NCBI GenBank assembly: GCA_963556145.1
Contig: OY744469.1
Span: forward strand, 3,320,767 to 3,384,766
DNA length: 64,000 nucleotides
Direction: 5' to 3'
DNA from: Hygrocybe punicea
Taxonomy: Eukaryota > Basidiomycota > Agaricomycetes > Agaricales > Hygrophoraceae
Shown in pieces: positions 31,878 to 46,000 of the stretch. Every line of letters starts with the position of its first letter. Position 1 is the first letter of the stretch. The position numbers and the translations under genes are program-made. The notes beneath the pieces were generated by a model. The model made no database searches. It was not told where the DNA came from and saw only the letters and a program-made list of their open reading frames with translations.

Positions 31878-33370
31878 GTGATGGGCACCAGCACCAATGC
31901 CAGCACCAGCACTGACACCCATGCCAGAACCAGTACTAGTGAATGTCATGGGTAACCCATGGGTTTCCCTGGGCTACCTGTACCCAAACCTGTTGAAACC
32001 CGGACCTGCTGCAATGGGTCCCAGTTGACATGGGTTTTCCACCAGGTCTTCCATGGGTTACCAGAATTTGGGTGGGTCACAGGTACATGCCATACCCACA
32101 CCCTGGTGTCATGGGCTGCGCCCCCCCTTGTGACCTCGCAAATGCATTGCCTGTGTAGTTAGTAACAGAAATAGTGTAAAATAGGTACAGAAAACATACA
32201 AAATGCAGCCAGGTGAGTGCACCACTCCCAGCTGCCATTCCCCTCATCTCTCCTGTTGTCATTGTCATTGCATTTGCATGTGCCATTGCCTTGTTCAAGT
32301 TGTTGTTGTTGTTGTTGTTTGTGTTTGTGTGCCATTGCCTTGTTGATTGCATCACGTGACCATGACAACTGTGAAAAAAGTAAGAAAAAAAGAAATAACA
32401 TAAGAAAAAATACCTTGTATGTGCCCACAAGAAACCCATCCACCCACAGCATGGGTGTGGGTACGTCACAGGTCTGAATTTGGTGACCTGTACCCATACC
32501 CGCATTGGAGAGGGAATCTCCTGGTCTCAGAGGGAAGACTCAGGAGGAGTCGCAGCGGTGGAGAGGTACCGAGGTACCTCTCCGGGGGCTCACGCAGGAC
32601 TCGAGGTGGAAGTCGACTGGATAGGAAGGATGAACTGACTACTACATCGGGAACTGCTACTGACTAAGGGACTGGTCACGTGATCTACCACTACAGTGGG
32701 GAGGGGGAAGCAAGGGAAAACCCTAGATGGATGACTAAGCTACAACAGGAAAGGGAATCTACTAGCTAAGGGTCTCCAGGGTCCTAGGAGCTAGCAGCAC
32801 CTGCTGCAGCGTCTACCCACACCCATGACCCACATGGGTTATGCTATCCGTGATGTTCACTAACCAGTACCAGGCTACCAGCACCAACACCAACATTGGC
32901 ACCAGCACTGATGCCCACACTGCAGCACCAGCACCAGCACCAACACTAGCACCAACATGGGTACCAGCACCAATGCCAGCACCAGCACTGACACCAGTGC
33001 CAGCTCCAGTACCAATGCGCCAATGCAGGCACCAACACCACAGCACAGCCAGCACCAACATGGGCACCAGCACCAGTACCAGCACTGACACTGACACTTG
33101 CACCAGTGCCAGTACCCACACCAGCTGCAATGCCAGCACCAGCACCAACGCTGGCACCAGTGCCAATATGGCTGCCAGCACTAGCACCAATGCTGGCACC
33201 AACACTGACATCAGCACCAGCACTGATATCAGTGCTAGCACCAGTGCTGGCACCAACATGGGCATCACAAGCACCAGCACTAGTACCAACACCAGCATCA
33301 GCAGCACCAGCACCAGTGTTACACCAGCACCAGGACCTATACTAGCACAGTACCGGCAGGCACCAGCAGT
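31878..33370. repeat. CCAGCAC-type minisatellite, right part
   Basis: Degenerate ACCAGC/ACCAAC/ACTGAC repeat at 31878-31936 and 32871-33370, broken by the hAT at 31937-32862. Thr/Ser-rich frames on the plus strand and Val/Leu/Gly-rich frames on the minus strand are artefacts. Confidence 0.85.
31937..32862. mobile_element. Non-autonomous hAT element, 926 bp, in the minisatellite
   Basis: Ends TAGTGAATGTCATGGGTA and (reverse-complemented) TAGTGAACATCACGGATA; perfect 8-bp target duplication ACCAGTAC (31929-31936, 32863-32870). The CATGGGTAACCC subterminal word resembles the left end of the autonomous hAT at 16536, so it may be its derivative. It holds an 89-bp segment (32578-32666) shared with the hAT at 13328-15759. 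Confidence 0.87.
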
Positions 33371-33880
33371 GATACTAGTACCAGTCAGTGCGGTGAGAGC
33401 ATAATGAAAGTATTAGCATATCTGCTATTATATATAGGTCATTGTATCAATGCAATTCATTTTATCATAATGAAATGGAATCCTAAATAATAAATAAGCA
33501 ATATAAATGGTGTGTTTGCAGGCTGAGGCAGCAGAATAGACACTCCTACTGTATTGGGGCAGGAAATGGGCCACCCAAGCAAAAGGAAGCAATTGCATGA
33601 GCAGAAATTATCCTTTGAAGGGCTTTATGAGATAGGATGAGAGACAAGTATCTTAGAAAGACAGTACAAGACAGGTAGAATTTTGGGTGAGGTTGACATT
33701 CCGCAACAAATGTTTTTGTGTGATGACTGCTAAAATGAGAATAACCGTGATGTGGGCCACCCGTGGGAACCATAGCTGCTGGCTGGACCTCTACTTCACA
33801 AAGCTATTCTGAATGATTGGGAGCACCGTTGGCCTTGAAACTTTGGAATCGTATCAATAAGTGAGTAATCTATTGGGTCT
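33371..33880. other. Unassigned sequence
   Basis: AT-rich, no recognisable gene or repeat. It separates the minisatellite from the minus-strand frame that follows. Confidence 0.35.
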
Positions 33881-34774
33881 TCAACTATTTGTGGTATGTA
33901 ACTGGACTCCACACCTAGGATTTCGGCACCTTGTTGGACCTGCCTGAGTCTCAACCTCTCCCAATTGCACCATCACTGGCACCTCCATACCCCCATCCTG
34001 CACCTCAAAACCACCCTCCATTACCCCAGGGACCAAACCAACCTCAACTTCAGGACCTACAGCATGCTCTTGGCCACCTTCATTGAGCAGAGCCCCTGGC
34101 CCATCACCCTCAACTGCATCCACACCACCAGACTCCTCAGCCTCGACTTCTCCATTATCCGGACTCTCAAGAGGATGGTTACGCATATGTGGGCATGAGT
34201 GAGGACATATCTGCTCCGGGGGGTGAATCCTCTCATCCTCCGCCACCTCGCGGCGTCCGCGAATCACCCGAACAGGGCGTTGTCGGCGTGACCTGGGGAT
34301 TGGGATCTCTGCCTCACTCTCGGAGTCAGAGTCAGAGCTACTCCCTGATGGCCCAGACACCCCAAACAGCTCAGAACTTGAATCCGAATCATATGCATTA
34401 GTACCAGCACCACCTGCTGCAGCTGTACCTCTTCCTCTCCCACCCCTCCCTCTCGTTCCATCCCTATTGCCAGTAATGTGGCCACGACCATGACCATGGC
34501 CCTGTGCCACCCTTACAGCAGCTGCGGCAGCCTTCTTTACCTCTCGCTCAGCTGCCTTCTTCGCTTTCTTGATCTCTCTCTCATAATCAAGAATATTCTT
34601 CTTCTGGATTCTGAAACACGGGGCCACCTCCTTAAGCATGTCTTTCATCCCACTCTCCCAGTCCTGACGAGCTAGTAAATCCAGGTTCTCGGTGGCTGTC
34701 ATGTGTTGTGCATGTCCTGAGGTAAGTTTACTCTGATTTTTCCTCTTTCCCTTCTCGAAAACTTGCTTTCTCAA
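33881..34774 (-). pseudogene. Possible pogo/CENP-B-like transposase C-terminal fragment
   Basis: 297-codon minus-strand frame, open slightly upstream, with a possible splice acceptor before KQVFEKGKRKN. The segment LTSGHAQHMTATENLDLL followed by ARQDWESGMKDMLKE and a Lys/Glu helix (LDYEREIKKAKKAAERE) resembles, from memory, the tail of DDE-1 transposases common in basidiomycetes. Then come an RG-rich stretch, a Ser/Asp-rich stretch and an acidic tail. No catalytic domain is present, so it is a fragment or an unrelated low-complexity protein. It lies 460 bp downstream of MSC2 on the same strand. Confidence 0.4.
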
Positions 34775-35235
34775 TAAAGAAAAACACGGTATATGTACTT
34801 CTAGCCCTTGAAAAAATGAACAACTTCCTCCCTACAATGTTCTTCATAGGAGCTCATTTGATGCCATAATGTGACAATATCATTTTGAGTGTCAAAAAGC
34901 ACTGGTTTACCCTTTGTTTCATCTATAACTCACCATGCATTAAATATTGTCCAAATGTAATTACAGGAGTAGATAGCCATCAATAATAGTGCAACTTTCC
35001 CTCTATAACCATCTCAATCCATGCAGTACTTCATGAGATACAACATAGAGCACTCAAATTTCTACCAAGTCCATATTTCTTAATTGATTGAAAAAAGCTG
35101 AGTTACTGACAACAATTACCAAGATTATGCAATTCATGACAAATATCTTCGCTTATATAATAGGAAGCAAATGCCTCTCGACTCTTCAAAGAGTTCATCT
35201 AGCCGTGATTATTTCATTGAAATGGGACATTCCCG
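34775..35235. other. Unassigned AT-rich spacer
   Basis: No gene recognised. It includes the 3' region of MSC2. Confidence 0.35.
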
Positions 35236-36781
<1,546 letters not shown>

Positions 36782-36837
36782 CTGCAACGTGAGATTGAGA
36801 TCGGAAACGAGGAATTACATTCACAGGAGACAGACAA

Positions 36838-37056
36838 GGATTTTTTGTGATCAAATAATACACAAATATCCAGTCACATTTTAAAACTATTTGCATTGTT
36901 ATCTCGATTGTGAAAATATTGTGGAAAATATTGTTATCTAAATGTGGCATTCATACAGAAAATAGTGCATACAGAAAATACAATTATTTAGGCTTTTATT
37001 GTTTTCATTATTGTGTACATGTATTCAGAAAAAAGAAAATGACCCAAATATTTAGG
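36838..37056. repeat. Left arm of a 219-bp inverted repeat flanking the nest
   Basis: The reverse complement of this segment matches 62454-62671 at about 85% by eye (shared stretches such as CACAATAATGAAAACAATAA and TGTATGCACTATTTTCTGT). It lies 57 bp upstream of the MSC2 fragment, in what would be an intron. It may be one arm of a long-TIR or foldback element into which the Harbinger element inserted. Confidence 0.75.
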
Positions 37057-37149
37057 TTTTCTGGCTGGATATATGTGGATCTTATTAAGGGTGATCATGT
37101 TGAATTTACAACCTACATATCGGCTTATCCTATCCCAATATGGACAATT

Positions 37150-37171
37150 CCCGCTACCTTTAGGTAGTGGG
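37150..37171 (+). repeat. 5' terminal hairpin and asymmetrical repeat of the Helitron
   Basis: CCCGCTACCT pairs with AGGTAGTGGG across a TT loop, a 10-bp stem with one G-T pair. The outer nine bases are also the 5' member of the asymmetrical inverted repeat whose partner is at 51846-51854. Confidence 0.85.
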
Positions 37172-37331
37172 TCTTATTTAACGATCTGGTTGTGGATCTA
37201 CCGCCAAAAAATAATTTTTCTGTGCATGCTGTGCAAGGCTGTGCTTTTTGGTCCCGAGTCTGCCTCGTGCGCGGTCAGTTGACACACAGGACTCTTGTTC
37301 TGGTTCTCTTCCACCCCGTCCTTCGATACTT

Positions 37332-38086
37332 ATGTCTCTCGTGAACGGAATCCCTGCCAACGTCGCGTACGATTTTTCTTTGCCCACGTCACTTGTTTCT
37401 GCGTCTTTCGTTCATCAGCACCGTCTCCTCGTGTCTGGTGATACTTGCATATTCCCGGTTTCTGTGCCGCTTCTCCATGGCTCTTTCACAACTGTTCTCG
37501 ACCTCCGCATAACGTCTACTCTTACTTCTGCAGATGCTATCCTGGGCATGAACTGGAAGGCCCTGTGTGGAGATGCTGGGATTGATAGTCATGCGATCAG
37601 GCTTTCGCAAATAGAACGTCAAGACGCCGTTCATGATTTTGTATCCAACGCCATGCGTACGCTACATATATCTTTGTTGTGTTACTCTCATTTAGCTCAC
37701 GAGAACATGTTCGAAGATGTTACTCCGCATACAGCGGCTTTACATCCTTCCTTTGATCGTTGTGATTTAAGTACGTCCGTGTTTTCTTACATGATCGTGT
37801 TTTCTTTCAATAAGTATGTTCGTGACTGATCATTTTTAAATAGATCTTTCGCTGAATGCTATGTCAACATCTCCCTCGATTACACGGCCTGACCTAGGTA
37901 AGTTCCTCATTTTTCTCCTTCCGACGTGTTGCTTTCTGTATCATTTTTGTCTCGTTATTTACTCCTTTCTTTATTGTTAAATATTCCTTGTATTTAGCCC
38001 TAGCGCCGCAGCTTTTTACCTCCGCAAATATCACCATGAATCTCCGTGCGTTCAAGGTTTTTTGCTTCCTTATATGCTGCGCCTGA
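37332..38086 (+). pseudogene. Helitron upstream exons with retropepsin-like fold
   Basis: ATG at 37332 (MSLVNGIPANVAYDFSLPTS). Exons 37332-37770, 37844-37897 and from 37998, with introns starting gtacgt and gtaagt. The first exon resembles a retropepsin: a YDFS turn where the catalytic D-S/T-G would be, then LDLRITSTLTSADAILGMNW like the conserved ILG-D/N-W of retroviral-type proteases. The Asp-Ser/Thr-Gly triad is absent, so it is probably not catalytic. The third exon (FTSANITMNLRAFKVF) meets TGA at 38084. It may be the N-terminus of the RepHel polyprotein, disconnected by this stop and the insertion at 38281. Confidence 0.5.
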
Positions 38087-39090
38087 ATGAATACAACAGC
38101 GGCCCCTTTATCGGCTGCCCCTGCTTTTACGCCGTCGTTTTCGAACCTTGCGGTGTTTTGCGTGGGAAGTGTTTGAACAAATCCACACCAAGGGTTTCCG
38201 GAGTGCGTCGTTGATCGGGAAATTACCTTGTTGTCCTTTGGGAACAAGGATTTAGCTCTTCTATAACTCTGGGTTATTCCTGTTGGGTGGTGGGGTTGTG
38301 GTGTGAATCCTATCAAAGGTTAGCTTTGAGGGATACAACAAATACTTGACAATAATATAAGTCAGATGTATGACTTATAGAGGATGAGTGAACAGTGAGG
38401 TCTTCCCTACTGAAGGTAAAGACTTTGAGTGACAAGAGGTATGCGAGAGTATAAGCGAATAATAACTCAAGCAAGTATGAACAGTGTAAGATGAACGAGT
38501 GTACAACAGTCAAGTATACAAGTAGCAAGTATACAATGAGCAGAGGTACAATAGAGATGAGCGATAGATTATGGACGATGGGCGATAGGCGATGGGCGAT
38601 GGGCGAGTGTAACAGTAGATGTCAAACAAAAAGGGAGGTGTGACAAAATACTATGTACAGAATGAATGAACTGAACAATAGGCAAGTAGGATTGATGATC
38701 AAGATATCGGACTTTATTCCGAAGCTTCAAACGCACATTGGCTACTAGTGCAGAATAAAGTACTGGGATATCTTTGGTGATGATCAATAGAACTTGAAAG
38801 AAGATGAATGTGACTGTACTACGTGACAGAACACAAAGAAAATATATCAAACAAGTAATAAGGGAGTATCAATATAACTGCAATTGATATCCTTAAACAA
38901 ATGAATGATGACTTGAACTGCAATTGGTATTTGAAGTACTACTACACAAGTAATACAAACAAACACAGAGGGGTGAATCAGAATCTGGGAGAGGGACTGT
39001 CCTGTGACTGGGCCTGTCAGATTAGGTGACTGAGCCATCTCCAGCAGAAACTGGGCTCTATATATACCTATTCTACAGCAGGAGTCATAC

Positions 39091-39439
39091 TGAGTCATAG
39101 AATGGTATATCAAATGGAGAGCATAGGATATGACTCATAGGGAGTCATATAGAGGAGAGGCATAGGTTTATGACTCATAAGGAGTCATAATGATGAAAGG
39201 CATGGGGGGTTATGACTCATAAGGAGTCATAAGAAAGGAAGGCATGGGTTTGTGACTCATACAGAGTCAATTAATGAGTCACATAGGTATTATAATCAAA
39301 GGAGGGGGCATAATGAGTCAGAAATAGTCATAAGTAGTCATGGGTGGTCATAATGAGTCATGGGGGGTCATGAGTATGTCATAAGGGTCATAATTTGTCA
39401 TGGATAGACCAATGAGTCACATTTGATGGGAGTGAGTCA
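39091..39439. promoter_or_regulatory. Cluster of ten TGA(C/G)TCA motifs
   Basis: TGACTCA or TGAGTCA occurs at 39091, 39131, 39171, 39213, 39253, 39275, 39314, 39354, 39413 and 39433. This is the binding word of Gcn4/AP-1-type bZIP factors. About 40-bp spacing shows they arose by tandem duplication. They lie downstream of the TATA-like box inside the LTR-like insertion. Confidence 0.55.
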
Positions 39440-39578
39440 TGTTGCTGGTCCAATCTTGGGTGTGTGAATCAAAGGCAAGGGCTGTGCCAGGCTATGCTTC
39501 TAGAATCATCTTCCTGAGGCTGTGCTTCTTGATCAATTGATGCCATGCCATGTGTGTATCCTTATCAGTTAAGAAAAA

Positions 39579-39910
39579 GATAAGATCTGGGCTGGGCTGT
39601 ATTTGATCAATTGATATGAAATGTGATGTGCTTCTTGATCAGGGAATGATGGGTGGCATGTGTTATCTCTATGATTGGAGATAAGGATGTGGCTGTGCTT
39701 CTTGTGCTTCTTTGGCCTCTGATAAGATGTTTTGGGGGCCTTATCAGTTAAGATAAGGGTATTCCTTCATTTCTTCTGCATAGATAAGGGTTTTCTTGCA
39801 TGTCCCTTCTGTAGATAAGGGTTTCCTTGCATGTCCCTTGTATAGATAAGGGTTTCATGTATGTCCTATGTGCAGATAAGGATTTCCTGTGTGTCCTATA
39901 TGCAGATAAG
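39579..39910. promoter_or_regulatory. Nine GATAAG motifs, partly a 30-bp tandem repeat
   Basis: GATAAG starts at 39579, 39680, 39721, 39752, 39783, 39813, 39845, 39875 and 39905; from 39721 the spacing is 30-32 bp. Fungal GATA factors bind this word. The repeats end at the proposed right border of the insertion. Confidence 0.5.
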
Positions 39911-40042
39911 GGTATTCCTTTCTACTCCATATGCAGATGGGGGCATTCCAGTATGAATGGTCCTTGTAATGTGATGTGTGCTGTAGGGATGGTGACTAGT
40001 GACAGCATATTGCTATGTTTTGATCCGAATCCTTTTTGGATC

Positions 40043-43000
40043 ATGACAGCGGCACTTGATGTTTCTCAATCAACGAATCCCGTTGCCGATTTAACACGAC
40101 ACGGTCCGTATCTTTTTGATGTTTTTATCTTTCGTCCTTTCTGACGTCTTTTACTTTTAGACTCAAATGATGAGTCTTTATTGCAAAGTTCTATTATAAA
40201 AAATGTTCATCACAATGTTCATCACAATGTTCATCACGATCTTTCAAATAATTTGAATTTTGTGTCTATGCCTTCATCCGAGCTCTCTAATGAATCTCCG
40301 TGTGATTCTCAAGTTCACACTCTTCGAAGTGGTGGTATACATTTTATCAAGGACATTCTGCTTCGAAAATATAGCAGTGGTGTCCGTTGTTCTGCATTCT
40401 CAGATGATTTACTTGCTTTAAGGAGGGCTTTGGCTTTGCATGCCATCGATGTGCATGGGGACTTGAGAGATTGTCAAACTGCATTATTGCATCATATAAT
40501 GACAGGTGCTTGTCTGAATAGTAACATTGACTTGCCGAGCCGAGGGAATCGTTCAAGTAGCTCTGCTTGTCATTGTCTGTCTTCTAGCTTCGCCAATTCA
40601 TGTGAGATGTCAGCTGCTGCTTTTGAAATTGTTTTGTCCTCGGATGCTGTTGAGTTGCCTACATCCGCTTTAATGCACATTGTTGAATCTGTGGGATGTG
40701 ACAAGAAATTTGTGGCTCGCAATTTACGTCGCCAACTAAAATCATATCTTGAGGATAAAAGGAAAGATATATCACATATTTTGGATTTGAGTAATTCTTT
40801 TAATTCTCTTGACAGCATGCTGGATAGCTTTGATTCTTTACCAAAAGCTGCCCTTCAAGCTCAAGCTGCAATGCATCACATTTCATTACCAATTCGCTGT
40901 TCTAAAGATAATATTCGTTCCTTGCTCCTCCAGCATTTGACTGATGGTAATTGTCTTCAACATCAAAACAATGTTGAAGTTGGCTGTTCTAAAATTATTA
41001 CAGACTGTGCCACATCGACTGGTGGTATGGATTCATCCACTCTACAGCTTAAGATTTATGTGCTTGGTTCTATTGTTTACAAATTGTCACTGAAGGATAT
41101 TAAAAAGGTTTTGACTCTTCACAATGTCATTTACAGTGAGAAAGATAGTAAATCAAAGCTTCGGAGAGTGTTAAAAAAGTTTATTAAATATTTAAAGAAA
41201 GGGAAAGATCAAGAAAATCATCAGAAAAAATTAAAAGAGAAAGAGGCTCAAAAGGAGCAACTCAGAGTCGATATATGCAAAAATTGGCCTCAGCTTGTTT
41301 CACCTGATTTAAAAAATAAGATCATAGAGCTTTTTCGATCTGAAACCTCAAAAGAAGCCTTGTCTTCATTCACCTGTGCAGCATGTGGAGAGAACACCTT
41401 GAATAAAGACAAGCATGTGTTTTCTGTTAATGATCTTGATCTCTTACCTCTCCAACGTCCTGACAAACGTGTAGTTGATGGTGTTGTATCTGATTTAGCT
41501 TGGCTTGATCCTCAATGTGTTCCACCTCAATTTCCTTTTTCTGAGGGCCTATTAAATGATTTATTGTTGGATCCAGCTGGTGTGTTTGAAGATGAAAAGG
41601 GAGATGTTTGTCTAAACATTTGTCACTGTTGCCAGACCTCATTACAAAGATCAGAGGTGCCTCCTTTGTCTCTTGCAAATCACAACTTTCTAGGTAAAGT
41701 TCCTGAAGTCCTGCAAGACTTAACAGTTGTTGAAGAAGCAATGATAGCCCGTTGTCGAGCTAAATGTTGGATTATACAATTGAAAGAATCAAATCAAGAT
41801 CTTGTTCTGCCTAATAGCCAACGTGGTTTAAAAGGCCATATTATCATTTATCCACAGCGCCCTTCAGAGATTGCTAAGGTTTTGCCCCCTTCACTTGATG
41901 AAATTTCATCTCCTATTTGTGTCATATTCGTTGGTTCATCCCCACCTTCCTCTGAGTGGCTCCGTGAAAAGGCTAAACCCCTTGCAATCCACATAGAAAA
42001 AGTTCGTGCTGCTCTTATTTGGTTAAAAGAACACAACAGTTTATATAAAGACATTGAAATTAATCATGAGATGTTGGATGCACTTAATGATCATCAAACA
42101 CTGCCTGTTCATATTGAACATGTCCTTCCTAATCATGGCAATGATGCTTTGACTTCAAATTATGATCCTTCATCTTTTCAAGATGCTAATATAAATTCTG
42201 AACATACTGCTGCTTCTTCTGTTCCTTTTCAGAATGTTGTTATCACTGATGTTAATTGTCATGCACCTTCAAATGAACTGCGTGCAGCTGCAGTTCGTCA
42301 TGTTAAAAAGAAAGGAGGGGGTTATGTTGAGATTCCACATGACCCTCTACCTGTTAATGAATTTTGCAACCCTTCTCTATTTCCCATGATTTATCCTACT
42401 CTGTTTCCATATGGAATTGGAGGCTTTGAAAACCAGATGCGTACCAGTTCACTGTCAATGAAAAGACAAGTCAAACATCTATTTAATTTGCATGATCAAC
42501 GATTTCAGGAGCATTACTCTTTTCTTTTTTCTGCATTCAATATAATACAATGGCATAGCATTTTGTTACATTCTAGTTTGAAGGTGAAAAGATCAAATTT
42601 TGAAAGTGTTGCAGCTAACTTCTCATCTGTATCTCCCTTGGCTGTTCATGTTGTATCTGAACGTGTTGCTAATGGTGATTTTACCACTGCCTATAATAGT
42701 GAAGAACGCAAAGTATTGCAACTCATGAAAGAAGTAAATGTGATCACTTCACATGTGGCTGGCTCTGCAGCTTCTCGCCTTCACATGCATAATGAGATTC
42801 GTGCTCTTATGATTGATCAGGGCCTTCCTAGTTTTTATATCACAATTAATCCTGCTGATGTCTTTAATCCTCTTGTCAAGTTCTTGGCAGGTTCTGAAAT
42901 TGACATTGACAATTTGCTACCTGCTGATGTGCCTAATTACTGGGAACAATCTGTTCTGGTTGCAAAAAATCCTGCTGTTGCGGCTAAATTTTTCAACATT

Positions 43001-46000
43001 TACATGAAAGCATTTATATCAAGCATTCTTCGATTTGAAGGTAATAAGACAGATTTAGAAGGCGGCATTTTAGGAGTTGTGAAGGCTTATTATGGCTGTG
43101 TTGAGGCTCAAGGTCGTGGCACACTTCACTGTCACATGATGGTCTGGGTTGAAGGAGGCTTGAATCCAAATGAAATAAAGGACAAGATTTGCAAAGAGAA
43201 AGATTATGAATTTGGAAATAGGCTTCTTAAATTTCTTGATGACACAATTTCTAACAAGATTCCTGATAATCCTAATGTTAATATTGCTGTGCCTTCTTCT
43301 ACTCATCATCCCTGTTCTGTAAGAGGCATTCCCATGGATTCTTCCAATAAAGATGTTGAAAATGCCCACCAAATGGATCTTCACAACATAGTAAAGCAGT
43401 GTCAAGTACATAATCATTCTAGCACATGTTATAAATATTGGAAAGGACCACCTGAGCCCAAAGAGTGCCGGTTCAATCTTGATGCTGCCAATATATGTTT
43501 AAACAGCTCTTTTGATAAAGATACAGGTGAACTTTGTTTACGTTGCCTTAATGGCTTGGTAAATAATTTTAACAGCACAATACTTGAGGCTGTTCGTTGT
43601 AATATGGATATAAAATTTATTGGTTCAGGTCCATCTGCAAAAGCAATATTGTATTACATCACAGATTATATCACAAAATCTCAACTAAAAACTCATGTGG
43701 CATTTGCTGCTTTAGAATTAGCTGTAAACAAGCTAGGTGAATATGATCCTGATGCAGATGATCTTACAATTCGAGCAAAGAAGTTGTTGCAAAAATGTGC
43801 ATACTCAATGATATCTCACCAAGAGCTTTCCGCTCAACAAGTTTGTTCCTATTTGATGGACTATGAAGATCACTTTACCAGCCACAAATTCAATAATTTA
43901 TATTGGACCAGCTTTGAAAGGTTCATTGACCAAGAAGATCCCTCATCTGAGTGTCACACAAATTCAACAGATGCCTTACATGTCCCTCTGGAGAATATTT
44001 CCTGCAATGATAATAATTTAGAAGATCCCTTAAACTTTGATTCTATTGTTAATACAATTCCTGACGATTCAGCTAATGAGGTTACTGTTGTAGTTAACCA
44101 TTGTGGTGAGCTGATAGCCAAAACAAATCAAGTCTTAGATTATCAATTGCGTGATAATAGTTTGTTTAACATATCTGTCTGGGATTTTGTTGCACAAGTG
44201 AAGAAAATATCCAATTCTCAAGAACACAAGGAATCCAATAATGGTAGTGAAGATAATGATGTGGATAGTGATTTTGATGATATTGGAGATATCTTACCAT
44301 CTGGACAAAACTTAGTGTCAAACACATCAGTTCTTACCTCTTTCTCTTCACCAGAAGCTACAATTAAAGCACTTCTAAAGTCTAAAAGTTGTAAACGCCC
44401 AAAAGCAGCATTTTTGCCTAATCATCCTGATTGTACTACACATTTCCTTAGAATATGTTCACCTGTTCACCGTCTTGTGCCCATCCCCATAGGCCCTGCT
44501 ATTCCAAGACGTGATGTTGAAAATGTCAAAGATAGATATTGTCGCTTAATGCTTATTCTCTTTAAACCTTGGCGGCATGCTTCTGATTTACGTGCACAGG
44601 GCCAATCATGGAGAGATGCATTTAATGATTTTTATAATGATTGTCCTGAGTACTTTAAAACTTTAATGGGAAACATGCAAATTCTTCATGAGTGTCGTGA
44701 TAACCGTGATGATCATTTTTCTAAACAAAATAACATTAAAAAAAATAAAGGCAAGTCAAGATCTCTTAATCATTTAACAGGCAATGAAAGAAATGAAGGT
44801 CTGATCTATGAGTCTGACAATGAGGCTGACATACTTGAACATTTGGAATCAATAGATGCTTCACACTCTCAAAATAAATTGAAAAGTTGTCAAGAAGTTT
44901 TATCATGTATTCATTATGCAGAATCGAGTGGAATGTATAATTTAAAGGGACCTCCTCCTTGTTTTAGTGAATCAGGCAATGATTTACAGGAAGTATCTGA
45001 TGTTGATTTAGAATTAGAAAATTTGTGGCGTAAATGTTATGATGAGCATCGAGATCAGTTTAAAAAAATTGCAATGTCATGCCACAAACCCTCTTCCCAG
45101 TCTTTGGCTCCCCACAATGAAGGTTTTGGGGCTTCCTCACTTATCAATGATGGATCTGCATTGCATGAATCTTTAACTTCTAGAAAAAAATTTCATTTAC
45201 CTGTTCTTAGTCAAAGCCTCTTGCCTTTTAATTCTGATCAAGCTGTTAATATTGATGATGTTATTAACAAATTTACTCTAAACACTGAACAAGCCAGAGC
45301 TTTCAAAATTGTTGCTGAACACAGTTTGCTAAACAAGCCAGACCCTTTGCGAATGTTCCTTGGAGGTCCTGGTGGCACAGGAAAGTCTAGAGTTATAAGT
45401 GCACTCAAATTCTTTTTTGAAGAATGGAATCAAAGTCGTCGTTTTCGCCTTGCTTCATACACAGGTGTTGCTGCTAAAAACATATCTGGTATGACCTTGC
45501 ACTCTGCATTGAGCCTTAATCAGAGGCAGAAGAAAGGTTCTCATGGCAAAACACGACGTGATCTTGTAGCTATGTGGGAAGGTGTTGATTACCTGTTCAT
45601 TGATGAAGTTTCCATGCTTGGCTGCCGTTTCCTCTTACGCATAAGTGAAGCTTTAACAGAAGCTAAAGGAAACACTTCAAACTTTGGAGGCATTAATATA
45701 ATATTTGCTGGTGACTTTGCCCAACTTCCCCCTGTATGTGAGACCTGTTTGTTTTCACATGTTAACACAGCAATTTCAGGGAGTAAGCGTGGCCAAGAAG
45801 ATATCCTTGGTAAACTTCTTTGGTTATCAGTGACAACAGTGGTTATTTTAAATGAGAACAAACACCAGAGTGGCATGGGAAATGAGCCTTTCATTAAACT
45901 GTTAGAAAGATTGCGTATTGGAAAATGCAGTGATGAAGATTTTGCTTTATTGAATTCTCGTATTATTGCTAATGCACGCCCTGACTGGTCTGATCCAAAA

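Larger units (their letters stand above)
38281..39945. mobile_element. LTR-like insertion in the Helitron, about 1.67 kb
   Basis: Begins TGTTGGGTGG after ATTCC (38276-38280) and ends GGGGGCA before TTCC (39946-39949), giving TG...CA ends and a 4-bp, possibly 5-bp, duplication. It has a TATATATA box near 39059, ten TGASTCA motifs and a 30-bp GATAAG repeat, but no coding capacity. A solo LTR is the simplest reading; 1.67 kb is long for a fungal LTR. Confidence 0.45.

Noticed and set aside
39120..39440. CRISPR-like array of GACTCAT repeats
   Set aside because: Spacers and repeats are irregular, the genome is eukaryotic and the repeats are short regulatory-type words.
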